From: Larix kaempferi
Taxonomy: Eukaryota; Streptophyta; Pinopsida; Pinales; Pinaceae
DNA length: 64,000 bases
Direction: 5' to 3'
NCBI GenBank assembly: GCA_027924585.1
Contig: BSBM01000442.1
Location: 4,402,001 to 4,466,000, forward strand
The position numbers and the translations under genes were made by a program. The notes below the pieces were generated by a model. That model saw only the letters and a list, made by a program, of their open reading frames with translations. It did no database searches and was not told the DNA's origin. This document shows positions 49,393 to 61,199 of the stretch, piece after piece. How positions within the stretch are numbered: position 1 is the stretch's first letter; the number at the start of each line of letters is the position of its first letter.

Positions 49393-51610
49393 ATGACTGC
49401 ACATCCCGATATCGGGCAAGACCCTTCTACTCCTTCAGGTAGAGTTGAACATACTTCCGATCCCCATACTCCTCGCGAGGATTGGGGAGGTGATCCACCC
49501 GAGACTCAACCTAGTTCTATTTGGCCTAATTCACTTGACCGGGATCCGTTTGATCCTTTGAATCTAGATAATTATCTTTACAGGATGCCCAACTTACCCG
49601 AAGATGGAGAACAGGACGAGCCTTTAGTTCCTTCATTTCCACGCGATTATAGATATGGGAGACCTGAGATTTATGATGATACTGGCCCTATGGTCAACCC
49701 CACCGCACTCTCTTTTGGTATGCCTAGTCACACTACTGTCGAACCTTCCACTACGGTTGGTACTCATGCTGGCACTAGTCAAAGTGTTAGCCATACTATA
49801 CCCGCTGGGGGCACTACCCTCCCTGGGGGCACTACGTTGTCCACCCACTCACATAGTATGGGGATTGGTTAGATTCCTAACCATGCTAATGTTGGAACAT
49901 GACCACCTCCTAGGAATACCCAACCTAGTCGGAATGCTGTTCGAAACATGACTCGCCATCCACCACCTAATACACATGTCGCTACTCGTCAACCCAGGAC
50001 TACTTTTGCACATGATACCATTCCTCCCAACCACGGGGGTGGACACATACCACATACTTTTGCGTCCACTGCTGCCACTAGTAATGCTAATGTAGGGGGT
50101 GGGAATATTTCCTATCCACATGGACATCACACCACTAACCCTGCTACTAGTCACGCCCATATTGGAGCTGGGAATGCTTCTCATGCTTCTGGTCACCACA
50201 CGACTGCTCAAGCTAATCCTAATGTTGGAGGTGGGAACATACCATACCATTACGGTCAATACAACACAGTTTCCACTATGAATAGTACATACATGCCCCA
50301 TACTCATGGTGGCAACCCTTACTACAACCCAGTCGGTGCTGGCCACCAGTATCACCCACCACCCCAATATGGTGCTCAAAACGTGCATATACCTGATTAC
50401 TCTCAAATGGGTCAGGCAGGGGGAGGTTATCCATCTTATGGCCATGGGAAAGCTTATAGGCCATCAGGTCCTCATTATCAACAGTTTAATCCTCATGGTC
50501 AAACTTTTGGTCCATCTTATAACACAATTCCATTCAACCAACCTTTTATGGGAGCTTATAATCAAGCTTTCCAGCCACATCTCCCGTTCCTTGCACGCTT
50601 GAATCTCCCAAATCTTTCGAAGCTCATGAATGATTCGGTGTGTCACGACCCTACTTGGTCCCCGGTCCCTACCAAGCTCCCTTTGGAAATTCCAAAGTTT
50701 GAAGGGAAAGGTGATGAGGACCCAAGAGATCATGTCACGATGTTTCACCTTTGGTGCTCCTCCAACTCTTTGAATCATGATTCCATTCGATTATGACTAT
50801 TTCAAAGCACCTTCACGGGGGCAGCCGCGAAGTGGTATGTGGAGTTGCTCAGGAACACCTATAAGGGATTCAATGAGATTGCTTTGGTTTTCTTAGACCA
50901 TTTCCAGTTACTGGTTCGTTATGATACTGGTATTGAGTGTTTGTCCACCTTCCGTCAGAATAAGGCCACACATATTTTTGACCACGTTCAAGAGTGGCGT
51001 CGGCAGAAGAGATTAGTGAAAGCCAACATTCCTCCATATTTCCTATTGGAATGGTTCCTCAAGTCTTTACTTCCATACATTGCTAAGAATGTCTCGATGT
51101 ACGACATTATGACTGAGGAACAAGCTATCTTGAAAGTCTAGCAGTTAGATCTACTTTATTCTCAGTCTGGCATTTTGTATGACATTATTCCTGATGCACC
51201 GAGAACAAGACATGAGCCTATGTCAGTTCCTGGACCACATGCCGATGGCATCGTGGGGTCCGCATGCACTCGCCCTGTAGACTTGGTTGCTAATCAAATG
51301 CAAAATTTGTCACTAATCTGCTCTCGGACAGGTCCACACCTTGTCCACTTCCACTCCGTTGTCTGATGTACACAATGTGCAATCAATGAAATCGTCAAGT
51401 AACTAGCAACCCGGTGGTAAGAAAAAGGGGAGACATAATCATAGGGGTGTAAACATGGAAGTAATAATAATAGCAATCGTAATACTCCTCGTAAAGAGAA
51501 TGCCAACCCTCCTTGGAAGGCGGTAATGCTGGAAAGGATCGTAAACCTAGGCGTAAGGTGAAATTCCCTTGCAAGCTTTGTGGGGAGGATCATCTTACTC
51601 ACTTATGTCC
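49393..51610 (+). pseudogene. C-inner gag, disrupted
   Basis: Starts at ATG 49393 (MTAHPDIGQDPSTPSGRVEH). It has an insert of about 20 residues near residue 55 relative to C-outer. Open stretches 49372-49872, 49948-50796 and 50839-51141 together cover the whole gag: low-complexity repeats at 50089-50289 (units of 23, 21 and 23 residues), the capsid domain (FHLWCSSNSLNHDSIRL, EWFLKSLLPYI), and a knuckle CKLCGEDHLTHLC near 51570-51610. The stop at 51139-51141 is TAG where C-outer has CAG (32959-32961). Confidence 0.85.
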
Positions 51611-51635
51611 TTGAATTGAAGAAGCATCGAAGCAT

Positions 51636-53498
51636 TTGGCACAGAGCCCAGCTATGTTGAAGGATCCCCTTCCTCATCATCAAAACATGGCTTTGCATGC
51701 TCCCACCACTGGTTATGGTACTAATGAAATGGTTTCTTCCAATACTAGTGGTTATGGATGTGTGAATATGGTTCAGTTGGAGGTTTGTGTTGCTACTCAT
51801 CAACGCGATTATGGTGCACCACAACCGAACTTGGGGAATGAGCCTCCCCATCCTCCTGATAATTCCTTGCATATCGAGAAGCCTTCCATTATGCTGCGGA
51901 TACCGAAAGGTGTTCTTAAGCGCTCCACGAATAATCCTAATGCTTGAGCTGCCCAGAACTACTCCATCATAGAAGATTTGGGTCAAAATCCATGTGCCAT
52001 GTTGGCACTTGAGGTTTTGCAAGCCTGTCCTTCTCAGAAGCATGCCCTTTTGAGTGCGTTAGGATTTCAGGATGGGGGAAATCCTAGTGTTATCAAGTTT
52101 GACACTAATGATGTCTAGCCTCGCTTACCTTACCACTTGGATTTTCAAATCCAGGTGGTTTTCCTTAAAAGCTTCGTCAAACGTACGATGGTTGATGAAG
52201 GTGCTTCCGCGTCAGTAATGTCGTTGACTTGTTGGAAAGATCTTGTCTCTCCTCCTCTACTCGTGTCTAGAAATACACTCACTGCATTCGACAGTAGGTC
52301 TTTTACGCCACACAGAATTATCCATTCCCTTGTTGTCTCCTTGGGAGGTAAGCCCGTGCCTATTGAAGTCGAAGTGGTTGATGCGCCCATAGACTACAAC
52401 CTTTTATTGGGTCGAAATTGGATGCACTCTATGAAGGATGTCGCGTCTACTGTGTTTCGAGTTATTTGCTTTCCCCACGAAGGCAAGATTGTGATGATCG
52501 ATCAACTGGATTATGCTGGCACTCCTTCCAGAGCATCCACGGGATCTGTAGTCCCGCAAGTTTCTGATTCTCAGTCGGCAACTGGGAACATAGGTGTTGG
52601 GATGTAGCCCTCATTAATGGGAAATTTTAACCATTCTGCACCTATGAATTTTATTGGAATCATTTCTGACAGTGCACCTCCTCCTTCGAATAATATTCCA
52701 TTCCAGACTTCCTATTGTGATGATCCATGGATTTTACCATCCACGGATTCTATGTCTGGAGGCATTGCACACATCAGGATGTCTATGCCCTTATCTGTAG
52801 CGGAGCTCACTTATGACCATATCCAACAAACCGCTGCAAATCCGGATCTCTCTTCTTCCCAGACAGTTGAAGAAGATCCCATTACGCTGCTAGTTTGGGC
52901 AGCCAACTCATCTTGCTCTCACGATTGCCTCGATGATACTTTGCCATCTAATGAATCTATCCTCGAAGCCATGTGTGGTAGTGAGAGGCCTTGGGAAGAT
53001 ATGCACCATTGCTCTTATTTCCTTCCCAACCTTGAGCTCGTTGAGCAAGAGGAGTTTAGGATGACTCTAGCTGAGATGGTTGGTCACCCTTTGGCTCTTT
53101 TGTAGTCGCATGATGTTTTCTTGGAGGTGAATATGGCAAATATTTCCCCAACCACTTCGATAAACATCTCTCGCACTCCCAAAAAGATATAGAATGTTTA
53201 CGTCGGTGCCGATTGCACTCCTGAGGAGATTGCTATTTACACTGATTTATTTACTGAACTCCGAGAAGCTTTCACCTGGTCATATGAGGAGATGCCAAGA
53301 ATAGACCCCCACATTGTTGAACACGAGATTAGAACATATCCCAATGCTAAACCTGTTCGACAACACTTACGTGCTGTGAACCCTAGGAAGGCAACTGCTA
53401 TTAAGGCAGAGGTGGAGAAATTGCTCAAAGCTGGTTTCATCTACCTCGTTCCCCTTACTGAATGGGTGTCAAACCCCGTTCCTATGGATAAGAAGTAG
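51636..53498 (+). pseudogene. C-inner protease and linker region
   Basis: Open stretches 51636-51947, 52137-52607, 52617-53105 and 53292-53498. The protease segment keeps VDEGASASVMSLTCW and VVDAPIDYNLLLGRNWM. The stop at 52116-52118 is TAG where C-outer reads CAA. The stretch ends at a TAG (53496-53498) shared with C-outer. Confidence 0.75.
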
Positions 53499-54155
53499 AG
53501 AACGATCTGTGTATGCACTGATTTCAAAGATTTGAACCATGCATGTATGAAACACAACTTCCCCATGCCATTCATCGATTAGATATTGGATGCTTGTGCG
53601 GTGAGTGAGATTTTTTCATTCATGGACGGATTCTTGGGTTATAATCAGATTCAAATCAAACCCGCGAACCAACATAAGACGACATTTATTTGTCCATGGG
53701 GAACCTTTTTGTACCGAAAAATTCCCTTCGGCCTCAAGAACGCTGGAGCTACTTTTCAATGAGCCATGACCTATGCCTTTCACGATCTTAAGATGATTAT
53801 GGAAGTTTTCTTAGATGATCTTGCTGGCCATTCTCGCAAGAGAGTGGACCACCCCAAGCACCTCCGTATGATTCTCGAATGATGTATCCACTACAAAATT
53901 CGATTGAATCCAAACAAATACATCTTCGCTATTAGGGCTGGTCTCCTTCTAGGATTCATAGTTTCGAGGGAGGGTATTAGAGTCGATCCTCTCAAAGTTG
54001 AGGCAATACTTCAGTTGCCTCCTCCGCGTAATCTATTACAGCTTCAGAGCCTCCAAGGGAGAGCTACTTGTCGGTTTATAGCTAACTATGCCAGTATTAC
54101 TAAAGGTTTCGCACGCCTATTGAAGAAAGACACACCTTTTATCTGGGATGAGTGA
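53499..54155 (+). pseudogene. C-inner reverse transcriptase, disrupted
   Basis: TDFKDLNHACMKHNFPMPFID, FSFMDGFLGYNQIQI, YRKIPFGLKNAGATF and VFLDDLAGHS. Stops at 53580-53582 (TAG; C-outer CAG), 53760-53762 (TGA, probably from CGA) and 54153-54155 (TGA; C-outer CGA). Confidence 0.8.
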
Positions 54156-55922
54156 GCCCAATAGTCTTTCGACTCCCTTAAGAAAGCTTTAGTATTGGCC
54201 CGTGTGCTTAGTCCGCCGGACTTTACACAAGATTTCATTCTTTATGTGGCCGCGTCTCAAGAGACTATTGGCATGGTCTTGGTTCAGGTAGATGATGCGC
54301 TTGTTGAGCATGTTATCTATTATCTTAGTCAAAATTTAGTAGACGTTGAACTAAGGTACACCCACATACAAAAGCTGGCACTTGCGACTGTTCACGCGGT
54401 CTAGTGGTTACGGCATTACATTTTGCTTCAAACAACCACCATTGTAGCTCACATCAATCTGTTTCAGTTCGTGCTATCATGAAGCCTTATCGGGGGTAAG
54501 TATAATAAATGGATTGTGATCCTTCAGGAATTTGATCTCGATTTTTCTTCTGCAAAATCAGTGAAATCATTGGTGTTCACTGAACTTATGTTGAACCTTC
54601 CACCGCTTGATGAGGATGTCATTCATGAAGATTCCTTTGTGGATGAACACTTATTTCTTATCTCAACCAAGGACCCTTGGTATGGGGATGTCATTGTATA
54701 TCTCCAAACTTTGAAGTTTCCTCTACATTATTCACGAGACGAGCGACGACGTGTGAGACATCACGCTACAGATTATACTATCGTTGGTGACACTTTGTAT
54801 CGCCGAGGAAAGGATTCCATTCTCTATTGTTGCTTGACTCACGAAGAAGCGGAATGGGTACTTAATGATTGCCATGCGTGGGCGTGTGGCGGTCCCTTTT
54901 CCGGGCTTGCTATAGCCCAGCGTATCATGCGAGCAGGTTGTTTTCGGCGTACCATCTTTAAAGATTGTATTAATGTTGTGAAGAGATGTCACCCTTGCCA
55001 GGTGTTTTCTCAGAACATATACTCGCATCCAACACCCCTCGATCTGGTCGTCATTATCGGTCCCTTCACTAAGTGGGGGGTAGATTTCATGGATTGCAAA
55101 CCAGCTTCGGCTGGGGGGCATCATCATATCATCATGGCCGTGGATTATTTTTCCAAGTGGGATAATGCCATGGCTACAGTAAAAACCGACGATGCTACTG
55201 CAGCCCATTTCGTGTTCAACTAGATTATCACTCGATTTGGTATCCCAAAAGAGATTGTCACTGACCATGGAAGTCACTTTCAAAACAAGATGATGGAGGA
55301 TTTGTCTCTCAAGCTTGGGTTTCGTTAGGAACACTCGTCTTCCTACTATCCTCAAGTGAATGGTCAGGTTGAAGCAGTAAATAAGTCTTTGAAGACCATT
55401 CTCCAACGTACCATCCAACAAAGCAAGACCAATTGGCATATCATGTTATATCCTGCTTTGTGGGCATATCGAACCGCAGTTAAGACTTCCACCAGGTTCT
55501 CACCATTTCAGTTAGTTCATGGTGTGGAGTCACTCTTACCGATTGAATGCGAAATCCCTTCACTCAAGCTAGCCATAGAACTCCTCCCTGATACGACGGA
55601 GATTGAGCAATGTTTAATACACCTCGTGCAACTTGACGAGCACCGTCGAGATGCCGCTATGTCCATTGATGTTAACAAGCATCGTGTCAAGGTTCAATAT
55701 GATAGGTCTGTCCATCCCTAGCAATATGCTGAAGGTGACTTGGTACTCTTGTATGACCAAGCTAAAGAACCCCTGGGGGTAGGCAAGTTCAATCCCATGT
55801 GGCATGGTTCTTACATTGTGAGGCGTGTCCTTGAAAAAGGAGCTTATGAGTTAGAAGATTACGAGGGAGTTGTCTTGAAGGAGCCTAGAAATGGGCTCTA
55901 CCTCAAGCGGTATTATGCTTGA
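54156..55922 (+). pseudogene. C-inner gypsy RNase H and integrase, disrupted
   Basis: RNase H again lacks the first catalytic Asp (FILYVAASQE). Integrase has KRCHPCQVF, VDYFSKWDNAM, GIPKEIVTDHGSHF (second Asp kept) and NGQVEAVNKSL, and the same C-terminal domain (GDLVLLYDQAKEPLG to NGLYLKRYYA, stop near 55922). The zinc-binding His is disturbed (GGPFSG for the GSHLSG of C-outer). Stops at 55221-55223 and 55326-55328 break the frame. Confidence 0.8.
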
Positions 55923-56036
55923 ACCTCTGGTTTAGGCTGATACTTTTGTACAGTATTGTATAGTTTTTTCTGTACATAGTTTAGGCTACCCTTTTTGGTT
56001 TCCAGGTCTGTTGATTAGCCTCTGTTTGATTGACAG

Positions 56037-56465
56037 ATGTCAACGAGATGTCCTATGTTCTTAGGTTTTGCAGATGGTGCTAGCCGACATATGCAATAGC
56101 TTGCTTCTGTTTCCTGGGTTATCTTCTCACTTGACCACCTAGTTGTGTCCTCAGGAGGTGCCTACCTCAGTCCTACATCTAACAATGTGGCTGATTATAG
56201 TGCCATTGTTGAGCTACTTCGGGATGTTATTTCACATGACATCCAGTCTTTAGAAGTCCGCCTGGATTCACAACTAGTTGTGTCTCAGCTGAATGGGAAG
56301 TACCGTGTATGAGACCCTACATTACTACGAATATTCCTTAAGGTACGACTCTTGGAGAGACATTTTGTTTCCATTTCATATATTCATATTCCGAGAAGTC
56401 ATAATTATATATCTGATGCATACGCTAACTATGTATTAGATTGGCATTTGTCGCATTCATCATGA
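56037..56465 (+). pseudogene. C-inner second (archaeal-type) RNase H ORF
   Basis: Same 429-bp ORF as 37879-38307. It reads FLGFADGAS, NNVADYSAIVELL (Glu changed to Asp), LEVRLDSQLVVSQLNGKYRV, SYIHIPRS and SDAYANYVLDWHLSHSS. Two internal stops (one TAG after HMQ, one TGA after KYRV). TTTTTGGTTTCCAG lies about 30 bases upstream, conserved with the outer copy. Confidence 0.75.
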
Positions 56466-56640
56466 GCACATAAATACAAAGACATTCATACATTTGTAAC
56501 ATACACACATGTAGTAGAACCGAGAATCAAAGTTGTATATATATAAATATGTCCAAAAATGGTAGTGTCATACAAAACTGGAGCCCGTATCCCTCAAAAT
56601 ATACATATCGATACAAAAAATGGTGAATAGCCCAGGATAT

Positions 56641-58190
56641 CTATTCCCTCTGAGGAGGTCTAGCTGCCGCCTTGACGGGATGTGTCTCATAGTAGTACTG
56701 TATTGCGTTGTCCATCCACTGCAGTAGCTGCAACCACTCACCAGGAACACCTACTACCTGGCGGTGCACAGCCTCAGGTAGTCGGGCTACCTCTATCAGT
56801 GGTACTCGAGAAACCATCCGTGATATGTTGTGCCGCAATGTCTGGAGTGTGCGCCTTGCTATAGCATCTACTGCCACCTCATCTCTACCCCGATGACCAT
56901 GTCTCGGGAAGCCCTCGGGTCTCACTAGGCCTTTGTCTGCGAGAAAACAGTCACCCATTAGCACATGACATTACCACCAAAAAGATTTTTTGCATTTCAA
57001 CTATAATAAAAAAATCCATAAAAATTTAATAAACACAAAACCAAAAGAGTACTCACCGATGTCTCCGAAGGCTGTGCCTGGTGGGAGCGGCATGTCACGG
57101 TCCTGTTTGAAGTCTATCCCCACATAGGGATAGTCCTCTATCGTGATCACCTACCGGTTCCACCAGTGGAAGAACTCCTCAGTATATGGTGATGCTAGAT
57201 GGCCACCACCCTGTCGTGTCAGTATCTCATCCCACTGGGTCAGGGCTATATCCTGAAGACTTTGAGGCAGGACATCCACCCTCGGGCTAAGTCCCAGAAC
57301 CCTCTCAAATAAGAAACTGTAGAGGATGCTACAATACCCAAAGTTTTTGGACTTACCCTCTTTGCATTCCATCAGTTGTGTCTTCATAGACACCAGCAGA
57401 GTAGTACACCAGTCGAATATAGTAGGCTACAAGCATTGTGATGCATAGAACATCACCGGTCTGGATGCCTGATGTAGTGCTTTGGATCCCATGATCCATA
57501 CCAGAATAGCCATTATGATCTTTGTGCTCAGGTCCACTATGAGGTTGACTGTCACTTGGCTTCCCACTGCTCGTGTGTTGGCGGGGAAATACCACGCTAT
57601 GTAATCTTACACAGTTATCCCACCACCCACGGTCTGTGACCGAAGACTAGCCACCTCCCCTCTACGGGAAAAACCAGTAATGAAATAGATATCCTCTACT
57701 TCTAGTGTCAGTGTTTGCCCGTTAAGGATGAAGCGTTGAGCATCCACATCCCAGTAGTTGATCAAATGATGGAGTAGTAGGTTTTGGGCCCCTAAACCCC
57801 CGAGACTCTAGTATTTATATAAGCCACATGCTTGCAATGCTTGTTGTGCTTGCAAATAGTTGCGCATGGCCTCATCTACCTGGTCATGTTATCTTTCCCT
57901 CCACTCTAGAACCATCCTGGAGTGCAAAGCAAGAAATTTTTAGTCAATTTCATATTTAAAAACTTCTTCACGGTAGTACCCGCGGGATAAATTGTAGACA
58001 GTGGCGGGTAGACGTGGGCAGTCAGTTTTTTGACTGCGCATTTGGTTCCCTACCCGCGACCCGCATACTTATAGCCCGCGGGTAGCGCCGAATCCATTTA
58101 GGGCTTGGCCAAACAAAAAATCCCACCGACCAAAATTGAAATAAAAGCACTTAAATGAAAGGTATGGCAGTGACCACTAACCTGCTTCGG
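56641..58190 (-). pseudogene. C-inner antisense PMD-like gene with two introns
   Basis: Reading on the minus strand: a noncoding first exon ends CAG/GTTAGT (donor at 58181); intron 57917-58181; the ATG at 57915 (MVLEWRER) lies at the start of exon 2; exon 2 runs to 57057; intron 56937-57056 (GTGAGT...CTCGCAG); exon 3 runs 56936 to stop 56641. The protein includes HLINYWDVDAQRF, LTLEVEDIYFITGFS, FGYCSILYSFLFERV and TQWDEILTRQGGGH, ending ARPPQRE. The 'll..li.yWd...f.l.g..ltleDi.fitGl' pattern resembles plant mobile domain proteins; that assignment is by eye. In-frame stops make this copy a pseudogene. Confidence 0.65.
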
Positions 58191-60285
58191 ACGGTTCACT
58201 GAACGGTCGCTTGTAGCTCCCACGATCGGCACTCGAAGTTTTAGGTGAAAACTTACCACTAAACTCCAACTTGGTGAATAGTGCAAATGAATTGAAAATT
58301 ACAAATTTTATTACTATTTATAATTTTCTGGACCCACTTTTCTATAGTTTTTGCCATTTTTGAGCCGTTATGAACTAATATCGTGTCATGGAGTAGTGTT
58401 TTTTCAATAGATTTCCTCGGCGAGAGATGTTCTGAACCATTTCACACCTACGGTAGGTACATTTCACACCTGGCATATAGGTTAGATGCCATGATCACAT
58501 GCATTATGCATTTGACCTGTTGACCATTTTCATAAACCCTACGTGCGACCCCACTTCGTGACTAACACGGAACCTTCACACTGTTATAGAAGTGTCATTA
58601 TGTGGCGGTAGGGCTTTCCCGAACATGGGTACCCTAGTTAGAACCCCTTTATGCATTCTGGTGCCCATGCCGTTGTTTGTCCTTAGGATTGGGAGTCCTT
58701 CATAGTTACGCCATGATGTTGCGATAAAGACTCATACTCTACTTTGTCTTATGCTGGCCATCTCCCTTAAGGACTCCCCTCAGTTATATCATATTGTGAT
58801 TGCATTGCATCATCATGCTTGTCGCTTGAGCCTTGTGCCAGCTCTCGCTTACTTAATTGTTAGCTTGGTGCCTGAGCACTTTTCCATATCGAGCCCTACA
58901 GAGTTTATATATTTTCCCTTCACAATTTGATGACCTTTTGACCCTGAGGGAACGCACCCCTGAGTGTCCACAGCCTGCATGCACTTCTTTGCATTGAGCA
59001 TAGGTATGTTCCACTACTTGGGACTAGTTTGCTAGTTATTTGACACTCGTTCCCTCACCTGTTGTATTATAAGCAATTTTATTCTTTTTCAAGCTTTTCA
59101 CAAATATGAAAAAGACCAAAAAATCAAATATTCCAAAAAGCCGGATGGGATTATGGTCACTATTTCTTGTTGGTAGTTGTTGTGTCACCTTTGAACAGAG
59201 CATTCATTCCACTCCGTACATTATGAGTCGGGACTATAGTTGGGCCTTAGGAGCTATACTTGTTTCTCAGTTTTCTCCATAGATTGGTTAAGCTTCTAGT
59301 CATTATGGAGCCCTCTGTAATGCCTCCTGCATTGCATAGTTTATGTCAAGTCGATGCTACCTGAGTCTATCCATCTGCTCATGCTCTTGTTCAAAGGAAG
59401 TCCTGAAACCAGTGTTGGACACTCCTCAGATCTCTTGACTATTGCATGTCGGCCATCCTTATTGAGTAAGTCTGTTTGACCTGAGATCTTCCAAATCTTT
59501 CAGCATTGCTGGTACCTCATGCTTGTTGATGGGGGATGCCTTAATGCCCTCCTTCCAGTGAGTCTCGTTCCATCGAATTCAACCCATTTATTCTGGGACT
59601 TGAGGCTTAGAGTTCAGTTGAGTACCTTGAGGCTTGTAGTCATTAGTGGCAGGTTCTCTCGCCATCGATAGTTTTGGGAATACATCAATGTCCCTTGATC
59701 GATGGATTCATCCTAGTGTTCGACTTCAACCCATTTATTCACAATCTGATGATTGTGATTTGTGCCTTGATGCCCATTTTCATTATTGGTGGGTCATCTC
59801 GCATCTGTTAACGGTATACATCATTGACCGGTAATCAGACGATGTCTTATCAGGTTCGACCCCAACTCCTTTATTCACTTGATGGGACTTGCACCATCGA
59901 AGATTTGTGTAGAAGACCCCAGGCGATTGTGGCATTTAGTGTGCTACATATGACTTTGACTTTACATATGAGATATCACCTCTCAGGTTTCAGTAGTTTG
60001 TACCTCCAGTTTGCACCAGTTGTCTTCTTTTCAGCAGAAGACCATATCTTATTGTAGAGGGATCATGGCTGATCACTTATGACATATATCCATTATGTAC
60101 TGCCTATTCATGGCCATTGTATCAGATTGTTCTACTATACCGACATGTATTCAAAGATACTATTGTATTATAACGAGTGAGTCATTCTTTCCACTTGTGT
60201 CTCCATCACTCCACTTCTGAGTTTTATAATGTATTTCGTCCATCGTAGCACTTTCAGTCTCTGACCTCACACATTAGGGGGCATC
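58191..60285 (+). other. 3' noncoding region of C-inner
   Basis: Sequence upstream of the antisense gene and downstream of pol; parallel to 62511-64000. No gene. Around 59570-59880 three degenerate copies of a TTCAACCCATTTATTC-containing block occur about 140 bases apart. It ends TTAGGGGGCATC against the 3' LTR, the likely polypurine tract (60274-60281). Confidence 0.6.
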
Positions 60286-61194
60286 TGTTACACAGAAATA
60301 TTCCACCCTGTGAGCATCAACATTGTTTGGCCCGTAGGATCCATTTTTATCCTTCAGTAATACCAGTTTGCCCTATTTTTATTCCTACCCATCTACTGCA
60401 TCTTTATAGCAGGCGTACCCATGAGTTGCATCCCTATAGCCCGTGGGTAGCATGTAAAATGGTAAAAACCACTATTAATTATTTTTTACTCCCAAAAAGC
60501 GGTCATTGGGTGACCTTTGGCTCTCCATCTGCCCAAGTAACGCCTCGATGTGTCCTTTCACCTACCTTTTAGAGGACTATATATTGAGCACATGTGGCTT
60601 CTGGACGGGAGGAAGAAGAGAATCGTAAGAGAACTCTAGTGGATTTTTGCCCTATCTTGAGTCTGCACTCATTTATCCTTGTAGTTGTGAACCAGTTATG
60701 TTCACCTCCAAACTCCTTTCTAGTTTGAGTTTGCCATTCATGGAGGATTGAAGTGGTGGGGGCACAAGTAGATTGATCTAGATCTTGGTTTAGATTAGTT
60801 GCCAGCAAGAGGTCGTATCACTTTGTACTTCTTCTTGTTCATTAATAGAAATACTCATATTCTCGTCCATTCATGGTGTGAATGTCATTTATTATACATT
60901 CGGTTACATTTGCTTATGATATTATGGACCATTGTTATTGATAATGTTAATGTCAATTATATATTATATGTACTTGTTGGATATTGGCTGTGAAGACTAA
61001 TTTGTAGATTTCAAGTGCGTGGATTGAAAGCTCCAATGGGGATCTACATCAAACGTTGGATCGAGGTTGGTTACATTCCTCCATTATCTTAACATTGTCA
61101 TTTATAATAGCATTGCTTTGAGAATTGAGTAGATTTCTTGTAGTCATCTATCTGTTGTGGTATTCCCAAGCCATAGTGATTTTTCTCCAATATA
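60286..61194 (+). repeat. 3' LTR of C-inner
   Basis: 909 bp, TGTTACACAG...CTCCAATATA. An 18-bp deletion relative to the 5' LTR lies near 60344. Followed by TSD CTCAT. Confidence 0.92.
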
Positions 61195-61199
61195 CTCAT
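61195..61199. other. Target-site duplication CTCAT, right of C-inner
   Basis: Matches 38714-38718. Confidence 0.92.

Larger units (their letters stand above)
38719..61194 (+). mobile_element. C-inner: Tat-type Ty3/gypsy element, complete in structure, coding region decayed
   Basis: 22,476 bp in place, about 14.5 kb without the nested Copia-2. It has matching LTRs (38719-47616 split by Copia-2, and 60286-61194) that differ at about 46 of 909 sites, TSD CTCAT, an Arg-type primer site and a purine-rich tract before the 3' LTR. Gene order is gag, protease, RT, RNase H, integrase, second RNase H, then an antisense PMD-like gene. All ORFs carry stops or shifts. It sits inside the antisense gene of a member of its own family. 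Confidence 0.93.

Noticed and set aside
28594-61194. Tandem array of C elements sharing LTRs through unequal recombination
   Set aside because: The 5-bp repeat CTCAT at 38714 and 61195, and the colinear antisense gene across the gap, show a nested insertion.
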